Below are positions 1-5,547 of a stretch of 5,547 bases of DNA, piece after piece. The stretch's first letter is position 1, and every line of letters begins with the position of its first letter. The stretch spans positions 1-5,547 of the forward strand of contig JANWYC010000080.1 in assembly GCA_025057245.1 (NCBI GenBank), in the 5' to 3' direction. Under the pieces are notes generated by a model. It was not told the origin of the DNA. It worked only from the letters and a program-made list of their open reading frames with translations, and did no database searches. Origin of the DNA: Aquificaceae bacterium. GTDB lineage: Bacteria > Aquificota > Aquificia > Aquificales > Aquificaceae. The translations under genes and the position numbers were made by a program.

Positions 1-172
1 TGTTTAGCTCCTCTTCTGGGCCTTTGAAGATTATATCCGTTAAATTGTATCTGAGAGCTGTCTCCGCACTGTGGAAAACGTCCGCCGACTCGGGAAACTC
101 TTTGTAAAAGTCGTAGCCCATTCCCACATACTGGGAACCCTGCCCTGGAAACACATAAGCTAACTTACCCAT
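1..172 (-). CDS. fabD: Malonyl-CoA:ACP transacylase, N-terminal fragment
   Basis: The 57 codons present begin MGKLAYVFPGQGSQYVGMGY, the hallmark N-terminus of FabD, with the GQGSQ motif at residues 10-14 that helps form the active-site oxyanion region. FabD is the cytoplasmic enzyme that moves malonyl from CoA to acyl carrier protein to feed fatty acid elongation. The catalytic Ser (GHSxGE motif) lies beyond the window edge and cannot be checked. The start at 172 is chosen because the family motif sits at the usual distance from it. No Shine-Dalgarno sequence precedes it (AGAACACC before ATG). It lies 126 bases downstream of the FtsB-like gene on the same strand, so it may be read from its own promoter or by read-through. 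The related FAS transacylase domain of a polyketide synthase is a less likely alternative. Confidence 0.93.
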   Translation of the reverse strand, partial: MGKLAYVFPGQGSQYVGMGYDFYKEFPESADVFHSAETALRYNLTDIIFKGPEEELN

Positions 173-175
173 GGT

Positions 176-192
176 GTTCTATTTTACAGAAC
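176..192. repeat. Short inverted repeat just before fabD
   Basis: GTTCT (176-180) and AGAAC (188-192) form a perfect 5-bp inverted repeat with a 7-base centre. Read on the minus strand, the centre contains TAAAAT, a possible -10 box, ending 8 bases before the fabD ATG. No acceptable -35 box lies 16-18 bases upstream. The repeat overlaps the 13-base sequence shared with the eno promoter (180-192 here, 1866-1878 there). It could be a small operator or chance; its length alone is not significant. Confidence 0.3.
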
Positions 193-298
193 TTTTACAC
201 AATTTGGCTTCCCTTTCGTCATACCCTTAATTACGGTATCGTTTTTGCTATTACGAGTTGCAGTAAGACTTCTCGCTTAAAGTGTGATAATATAACAC

Positions 299-1913
<1,615 letters not shown>

Positions 1914-1923
1914 TTAACTGTCT

Positions 1924-1949
1924 AATAAAACCTTTGTCTTTGACAAAGG
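1924..1949 (-). terminator. Intrinsic terminator after hemY
   Basis: On the minus strand CCTTTGTC (1942-1949) and GACAAAGG (1931-1938) pair perfectly over 8 bp around an AAA loop, followed at once by TTTTATT (1924-1930). It lies 15 bases past the hemY stop codon. No T-run follows the stem on the plus strand, so it acts only for the minus-strand thiS-thiG-hemY operon and separates it from eno. Confidence 0.85.
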
Positions 1950-1964
1950 GACTGAGCTACGTTT

Positions 1965-3272
1965 TTAGAGGTTCAGAAATTTTGATACTCTCTCCGCCAC
2001 TTGGTAAGAGGCTCTTATACAATCCGCCACGGAGATACCGTATAGGTAGTTGCCAGAGAGGAAAAGTCCGGGGTTTTCATTTTCAAGAGTTCTAGCAAGG
2101 TCTAAATACTTACCGTATCCCAGCGTGTATTGAGGTATAGCCTTTTTCCATCTTGTAAGGTTTAAAAACTCCACCTTTTGGATGCTTAGTATTTCTCTCA
2201 GCTCCCTTTCCACGATGGAAAATATTTGCTCGTCTTCGTATTCCACAGCGTGCGTATCTGTTGCACCGCCTATGTATATGGTAAGTAACTGTTTACCCTC
2301 TGGAGACCTACCCTTAAACAGCTGGGAGGAGAAGAGAACGCCCAGCATAGTTTTGCCTTCCACCCTTGGCACTAAAAAGCCGAAGCCAGGTGGAACAGAG
2401 CCATCATCCACAACTGCGTGAACCACCACTATGGGTGCATAGTAAATCTTGTCAAAGGTTTCTGAGGCACTCCAAGAGAGCTCCCTCATGAGGTAGCTTG
2501 CGGAGGTAGCAGGTGCGGATATGACCACGCTTTTAGCCTCGTATTTACCCTTCTTAGCGTCCACAACGAACCTTCCATCCTTGCGCCTTATCCTTAAAAC
2601 CACGTTTTCTGTGTCCACCTTTAACCTTGAACTCAAGTGTTTTATGAGACTATGGTTTCCACCCTTAAAAGATATAAGCCTGCCCTTTGGACCGAGAGCC
2701 TTTAGCTTAATAGCACCCTTTATAAGGCTTCCAAACCTTCTCTCCAGCTCGTAAACCCTTTTGACCGCATACTTTACAGAAAGCATCTCTGGGTCGCCTG
2801 CGTAAACGCCAGATAGGAAAGGCGCCACTATGTAGTTGAGAAACTCATCACCAAGACGCCTTCTTACAAACTCCGCAACACTCTCTTCACTTTTTACGGA
2901 GGGTGGAATAAAGGGTTCTTTCAAAACTCTCAGCTTACTACTGAAAGATAACAGAGGTGATAAAAAAAAGCTAATGGGTGATAGAGGCAACGGAACGAGT
3001 TTCCCTTTTTTGTATATATACCTTATCTTTGAAGTCTCGCTGGCGTATTCTGGCTCTATGCCTGCATCTTTGAGAAAGTTCTCCACTTCTTGGTCTGCTA
3101 ATATGGTCTGAGGTCCCAGCTCCAGTATATAGCCGTCCTTTTCAAGAGTTTGGATGTTCCCTCCTGCTACCTCTTCCTTTTCAAGAATGAGAACATTGTA
3201 GCCCTTCTTTGAAAGATGCCATGCTACCGACAGCCCGGATATGCCCGAGCCTACCACTATTACGTCTGTCAT
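1965..3272 (-). CDS. hemY: Protoporphyrinogen/coproporphyrinogen oxidase, FAD-dependent
   Basis: This 435-residue flavoprotein matches the HemY (also called HemG/PPOX) family, which removes six electrons from a porphyrinogen to give the porphyrin late in heme synthesis, usually at the membrane face. The N-terminus holds the FAD Rossmann motif GSGISG (8-13), with Glu31 placed to bind the FAD ribose, then the GG pair (37-38). Family marks further on include LPLSP, the ERRFGSL segment and the C-terminal [13 protein letters not shown], which corresponds to the second FAD contact (GN-xxG-S-xDC). Length is slightly below the usual 450-470. Its ATG overlaps the thiG stop by 4 bases (ATGA) and has no good ribosome site, so translation is probably coupled to thiG. 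Diderm relatives normally act on protoporphyrinogen IX, but the sequence alone does not exclude coproporphyrinogen III, the substrate of CgoX. Confidence 0.92.
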   Translation of the reverse strand: MTDVIVVGSGISGLSVAWHLSKKGYNVLILEKEEVAGGNIQTLEKDGYILELGPQTILADQEVENFLKDAGIEPEYASETSKIRYIYKKGKLVPLPLSPISFFLSPLLSFSSKLRVLKEPFIPPSVKSEESVAEFVRRRLGDEFLNYIVAPFLSGVYAGDPEMLSVKYAVKRVYELERRFGSLIKGAIKLKALGPKGRLISFKGGNHSLIKHLSSRLKVDTENVVLRIRRKDGRFVVDAKKGKYEAKSVVISAPATSASYLMRELSWSASETFDKIYYAPIVVVHAVVDDGSVPPGFGFLVPRVEGKTMLGVLFSSQLFKGRSPEGKQLLTIYIGGATDTHAVEYEDEQIFSIVERELREILSIQKVEFLNLTRWKKAIPQYTLGYGKYLDLARTLENENPGLFLSGNYLYGISVADCIRASYQVAERVSKFLNL

Positions 3273-4072
3273 GTTTTGTAGGGAATGCCCTTAAGTGGTG
3301 AGGAAGGCACTGCATAGGTTCTCTTTGGCATCCTACCCGCAAGGTAAGAAAGCCTTCCCGCTATAACCGCATACTTCATAGCCACAGCCATACTTATGGG
3401 GTCTTTAGCCTCAGCAAGGGCGGTGTTGGTTAGTATGGCGTCCACACCAAGCTCCATAACCGGGGGTATGTCTGCAGCACTTCCTATACCCGCATCCACT
3501 ATGACCGGAACGGAGACTGCCTCTTTTATGAAGATAAGGTTGTATGGATTTTGCATACCAAGACCTGAGCCTATGGGTGCTGCTAAAGGCATAACAGCTG
3601 CGCAGCCTGCGTCTTCAAACTTTTTAGCATAAACTGGGTCATCAAAAACGTAGGGAAGAACTACAAAGCCTTCTTTTACCAAAAACTTGCAAGCCTTTAG
3701 CGTCTCTTCCATGTCCGGCAGTAGTGTCTTTTGGTCTCCTATTACTTCCAGTTTTATCCAGTTTATGCCCGTGGCTTCCCTTGCCAGCATGGCGGTCTTT
3801 ATGGCTTCCTCCGCAGTGTAGCATCCAGCGGTGTTGGGAAGTATCTGATACTTGTTGGGGTCTATGTAGTCCAGCAAGTTCTCCTTGTCCCTATCTGTGA
3901 TGTTAACCCTGCGCACCGCCACCGTTATCATCTCCGCACCAGAGGCTTCGAGAACTTCCTTGTTTTCCTGAAAGCTCTTAAACTTACCAGAGCCTATGAT
4001 TAGCCTTGAGCGAAACCGCCTACCCGCTATCTCAAGGTAGTCATCTTCAAGAAGCCTTTCGTAGTCAAGCAT
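3269..4072 (-). CDS. thiG: Thiazole synthase ThiG
   Basis: This 267-residue protein is a (beta-alpha)8-barrel thiazole synthase. It condenses deoxyxylulose 5-phosphate, dehydroglycine and the sulfur of ThiS thiocarboxylate into the thiazole phosphate of thiamine. By comparison with Bacillus subtilis ThiG (constant offset of 11), the Schiff-base lysine is Lys107 in [10 protein letters not shown], and Glu109 and Asp193 (VIVDAGIG) match the other active-site acids. The family segments [24 protein letters not shown] and the C-terminal phosphate-loop region are all present. It starts at 4072, overlapping the thiS stop by one base (TAATG), with AGGAGGT six bases upstream of the start. It has an N-terminal extension of about a dozen residues relative to the B. 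subtilis protein. It is fused neither to ThiS nor to ThiO. Confidence 0.97.
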   Translation of the reverse strand: MLDYERLLEDDYLEIAGRRFRSRLIIGSGKFKSFQENKEVLEASGAEMITVAVRRVNITDRDKENLLDYIDPNKYQILPNTAGCYTAEEAIKTAMLAREATGINWIKLEVIGDQKTLLPDMEETLKACKFLVKEGFVVLPYVFDDPVYAKKFEDAGCAAVMPLAAPIGSGLGMQNPYNLIFIKEAVSVPVIVDAGIGSAADIPPVMELGVDAILTNTALAEAKDPISMAVAMKYAVIAGRLSYLAGRMPKRTYAVPSSPLKGIPYKT

Positions 4073-4278
4073 TATCCACCTCCTACAATTTTAACTATTT
4101 CCACTCTATCACCCTCTTTCAGCCGATATTCTTCATACTTGTTTCTTGAGACTATCTCCTCGTTCACAGAAACCGCAAACCCGAAAGGTCTTACGGAGAT
4201 GCCCATTTTATCGAGAAGCTCTTTTATGCTTATTCCATCCTCAGTATCAAACTCTTTACCGTTAACAATCAGTCTCAT
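4072..4278 (-). CDS. thiS: Sulfur-carrier protein ThiS
   Basis: This 68-residue ubiquitin-like protein ends in Val-Gly-Gly-Gly, giving the required C-terminal Gly-Gly that is adenylated by ThiF and turned into a thiocarboxylate, the sulfur donor for ThiG. The N-terminal [10 protein letters not shown] and the later [16 protein letters not shown] follow the ThiS pattern. Direct adjacency to thiG separates it from the related MoaD. No thiF, thiO or thiH is in the window, so the adenylating and dehydroglycine-forming enzymes must be encoded elsewhere. The start at 4278 is preceded by a weak AAGG about 8 bases upstream. It is the first gene of the thiS-thiG-hemY operon. Confidence 0.95.
   Translation of the reverse strand: MRLIVNGKEFDTEDGISIKELLDKMGISVRPFGFAVSVNEEIVSRNKYEEYRLKEGDRVEIVKIVGGG
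4078..4084 (-). promoter_or_regulatory. thiG ribosome site built from the ThiS glycine-tail codons
   Basis: On the minus strand the codons GTA GGA GGT GGA TAA (Val-Gly-Gly-Gly-stop) contain AGGAGGT, a near-perfect anti-16S match, with its AGGAGG core 6 bases before the thiG ATG. The same bases encode the functional diglycine tail of ThiS and position ribosomes for thiG, giving a strong tie between the two proteins' synthesis. Confidence 0.85.
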
Positions 4279-4294
4279 GCTACAGACCTTATAA

Positions 4295-4323
4295 AATATA
4301 TGTTATTACAAACTTAACCACAA
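4295..4323 (-). promoter_or_regulatory. Promoter of thiS-thiG-hemY
   Basis: On the minus strand TTGTGG (4318-4323) and TATATT (4295-4300) are 17 bases apart, the same layout as the eno promoter (TTGCGG-17-TATAAT). Sixteen bases separate the -10 box from the thiS ATG, so the leader would be roughly 10 bases. That is too short for a TPP riboswitch. Confidence 0.55.
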
Positions 4324-4339
4324 CATAATTCCTATTCAC

Positions 4340-4356
4340 GTAGTCATTTAGACTAC
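4340..4356. repeat. Palindrome GTAGTC-N5-GACTAC upstream of thiS promoter
   Basis: GTAGTC (4340-4345) and GACTAC (4351-4356) form a perfect 6-bp inverted repeat with a 5-base centre, starting 17 bases upstream of the thiS -35 box. CTACG at 4361-4365 could pair instead with CGTAG at 4339-4343. A second, 11-base odd palindrome ACAAG-T-CTTGT lies at 4369-4379. The symmetry and placement fit a regulator binding site, but no known operator was recognised. Confidence 0.35.
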
Positions 4357-4401
4357 TAAACTACGAGAACAAGTCTTGTAGGTAGATGAATTGTAGATTC
4401 C

Positions 4402-4435
4402 TTTACGAACCGCCTGAACTTGTCTAATATATAAT
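4402..4435 (+). promoter_or_regulatory. Candidate plus-strand promoter in intergenic region
   Basis: A perfect TATAAT (4430-4435) is overlapped by TAATAT (4425-4430), which lies 17 bases after TTTACG (4402-4407). The perfect box itself has no good -35 at 16-18 bases, and the correctly spaced pair is weak. GTCTAAT occurs on both sides (4422-4428 and 4437-4443). If used, transcription would run into the nested-repeat region and possibly on to the QueC-like gene, about 450 bases away. Confidence 0.3.
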
Positions 4436-4542
4436 CGTCTAATGGACATCTCATGCAAGAGTTCCGTAAATCTTCAGAAAGATGGGCTCAAGCTCCAAAT
4501 GTTTGAATATCAGACATCAAGAAGTAATTCTGGACAAAACTT

Positions 4543-4653
4543 TTAGCATCTAAAATTTAAGTGCAAAGCTCTACGGTAAACGGTAATAGCTCTGCAGTCT
4601 TTCTAAAAATTACCGCAGTGTAGCTGTGAGCTTTTAGTGGAATGCTATGCTAA
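4543..4653. repeat. Three nested 7-bp inverted repeats, possible structured RNA
   Basis: Outer arms TTAGCAT (4543-4549) and ATGCTAA (4647-4653), middle arms AAAGCTC (4565-4571) and GAGCTTT (4628-4634), and inner arms CGGTAAT (4581-4587) and ATTACCG (4609-4615) are all perfect and correctly nested. TAC (4572-4574) and GTA (4620-4622) add three pairs above the middle stem. The result would be a rod with internal loops and a 21-base end loop. A tandem CGGTAAA/CGGTAAT pair sits at 4574-4587. Single 7-bp repeats are expected by chance in a region this size, but three nested ones are less so. No known RNA family was recognised and no T-run terminator is evident. Confidence 0.35.
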
Positions 4654-4876
4654 TATGTGAAGGATGGAGTAAATATCTATGCTCAAGTATAATCTTTAGA
4701 AGGAGTTTACCGACAAGGTAGTAAGCGTGATGTTAGGCATGAACGGTTGGAAAAGAACTTACTGGGCAGGGCATGTAAACAAGATGCAGTTAAAAAGACC
4801 TGTGTGCTTACAGAGTATGGCTAAACTGAGTAAGTATTTGCCTAAAGTGGGGATGGGCGAGACTATATGTATTGAC

Positions 4877-4882
4877 AGAGGA
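4877..4882 (+). promoter_or_regulatory. Shine-Dalgarno sequence deciding the QueC-like start
   Basis: AGAGGA ends 4 bases before the ATG at 4887. This favours that ATG over the in-frame TTG at 4872, which has no ribosome site and would add only five residues (M/L-T-E-D-S). Confidence 0.55.
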
Positions 4883-4886
4883 TAGT

Positions 4887-5519
4887 ATGCGACAAGGAAA
4901 TATACCTAAGGTGGTGGTGCTCTTCAGCGGTGGGGTGGAAAGCACCTGCTTGCTCTACATGTACCTGCAAAAGGGTTGGCTGGTCTATCCTCTCTACGTA
5001 AAGTCAGGCTACCCTTGGGAAGGTCTTGAGCTGGAGAATGCTAAAAGGTTGTGGCAATACACGAAGAAAATTCACAAAAACCTTATGCCTTTAAGGACTA
5101 TAAACCTCTTAAACCCAGAACCGCTAAACCGCAGAAGACACGACAAGGACCTCTACATGCCTCTTAGAAATCTCAACCTTGTCACCTCCGCCAGCATATA
5201 CGCAAGCACAAAGAGTATCAAGCGGGTGGCAATAGGTAGTCTTGACATGTATCCTTTTCCTGACAACAACGCTGAATACATGGAAGACCTAAGAAGACTT
5301 GTAGGCATGGAACTACTAACACCCTTTATGGGTATGCACAAAGAGGAAGTGGTAAAACGCTTTGCAAATCATGTGCCTTTAAATAAGACCCTTTCATGCA
5401 TTCTCCCGCGCAAGCAGGGTGGCAGGATAGTTGCTTGCGGTCGCTGTGAAAAGTGCAAAGAAAGAGAAGATGCCATACAAAGCCTTCTTTCCTATGAGGT
5501 TATTGGTTCAATGAAATAA
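4887..5519 (+). CDS. QueC-like PP-loop ATPase with Glu-variant loop
   Basis: This 210-residue cytoplasmic protein belongs to the N-type ATP pyrophosphatase group and resembles QueC, which makes 7-cyano-7-deazaguanine (preQ0) from carboxydeazaguanine, ammonia and ATP. Visible marks are the PP-loop SGGVEST (14-20), the central RNLNLVTSASIYA that matches QueC's RN-xxFLSxAxxxA, and a C-terminal zinc site Cys171-x12-Cys184-x2-Cys187-x2-Cys190 (ACGRCEKCKERE). Two positions are unusual: Glu18 replaces the near-invariant Asp of SGGxDS, and PDNN replaces QueC's PDCR. Length is close to QueC (about 220). It is alone on its strand here; no queD, queE or tgt is visible, though the window ends 28 bases after its stop. 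It could be true QueC, or a paralogue acting on another carboxylate or base, so no symbol is assigned. Confidence 0.8.
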   Translation: MRQGNIPKVVVLFSGGVESTCLLYMYLQKGWLVYPLYVKSGYPWEGLELENAKRLWQYTKKIHKNLMPLRTINLLNPEPLNRRRHDKDLYMPLRNLNLVTSASIYASTKSIKRVAIGSLDMYPFPDNNAEYMEDLRRLVGMELLTPFMGMHKEEVVKRFANHVPLNKTLSCILPRKQGGRIVACGRCEKCKEREDAIQSLLSYEVIGSMK

Positions 5520-5547
5520 CCGCTCTTAGACAAATATTAAACATTTA

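Larger units (their letters stand above)
4279..4886. other. Long intergenic region between thiS and the QueC-like gene
   Basis: No convincing coding region was found on either strand. The longest open stretches are about 40-60 codons, frequently broken and with no recognisable motif. They include a plus-strand stretch from 4700 to the TAG at 4883-4885 and a minus-strand one around 4360-4490. The region is more AT-rich in feel than its neighbours. It holds the thiS promoter at its left end, two short palindromes, a plus-strand TATAAT box at 4430-4435, nested inverted repeats at 4543-4653, a second TATAAT at 4688-4693 followed by AGAAGGAG (4698-4705) with no start codon at a usable distance, and the ribosome site of the QueC-like gene. 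It may be a decayed gene, an RNA gene or long regulatory DNA. Confidence 0.6.

Noticed and set aside
283..291. Extended -10 box TGTGATAAT on the plus strand
   Set aside because: No -35 box was recognised and no plus-strand gene lies downstream; it overlaps the weak hairpin.
4360..4490. Minus-strand stretch of about 43 codons (contains MRCPLDDYILDKFRRF)
   Set aside because: It has the look of a protein fragment, but is short, lacks a ribosome site and was not matched to any family by eye.
4279..4500. TPP riboswitch upstream of thiS
   Set aside because: No thi-box CTGAGA-like core on the minus strand, and the predicted promoter leaves only about 10 bases of leader.
4872..4877. Perfect TTGACA (-35 consensus) before the QueC-like ATG
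   Set aside because: No -10 box lies 16-18 bases downstream, and that position is already inside the gene.
4700..4885. Open plus-strand stretch of about 61 codons ending at TAG 4883-4885
   Set aside because: Its first ATG (4730) has no well-spaced ribosome site, the product shows no recognisable motif, and another frame is open over much of the same bases.

Overview
The window most resembles the chromosome of a thermophilic bacterium of the Aquificales (Aquifex/Hydrogenobacter/Thermocrinis-like). This is an inference from protein character: Lys/Glu-rich products, frequent AGA/AGG arginine and ATA isoleucine codons, tightly packed or overlapping genes, and Aquifex-like enolase, ThiG and protoporphyrinogen oxidase. 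No rRNA or other marker is present to prove it. Nearly all of the left 4.3 kb is read from the minus strand; one gene at the right end is read from the plus strand.

Left part (1-1892, minus strand): enolase (eno), then a small FtsB/DivIC-like division protein whose start lies 50 bases inside the end of eno, then, after a 126-base gap, the first 57 codons of malonyl-CoA:ACP transacylase (fabD), cut by the window edge. Eno has a good sigma70-type promoter (TTGCGG-17-TATAAT) whose -10 box ends only 10 bases before the ATG, so its mRNA should be leaderless or nearly so. No Shine-Dalgarno sequence is visible there. A 13-base sequence, GTTCTGTAAWATA, occurs just upstream of both eno and fabD.

Middle (1921-4323, minus strand): a compact operon thiS-thiG-hemY. 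It has a promoter of the same type (TTGTGG-17-TATATT), start/stop overlaps at both junctions, and a clear intrinsic terminator after hemY. ThiS carries the sulfur as a C-terminal thiocarboxylate and ThiG builds the thiamine thiazole phosphate with it. HemY is the FAD-dependent oxidase near the end of heme synthesis. The short leader leaves no room for a TPP riboswitch, and no thi-box was found.

Right part (4279-5547): about 600 bases without a convincing gene, containing short palindromes, a TATAAT box on the plus strand and a set of three nested 7-bp inverted repeats that could be a structured RNA. A QueC-like PP-loop ATPase on the plus strand follows. It keeps the four-cysteine zinc site but has Glu in place of the usual Asp in the PP-loop, and Asn-Asn where QueC has Cys-Arg. 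It may be a divergent paralogue with another substrate. The QueC-like gene and the intergenic region are the least ordinary parts of the window.
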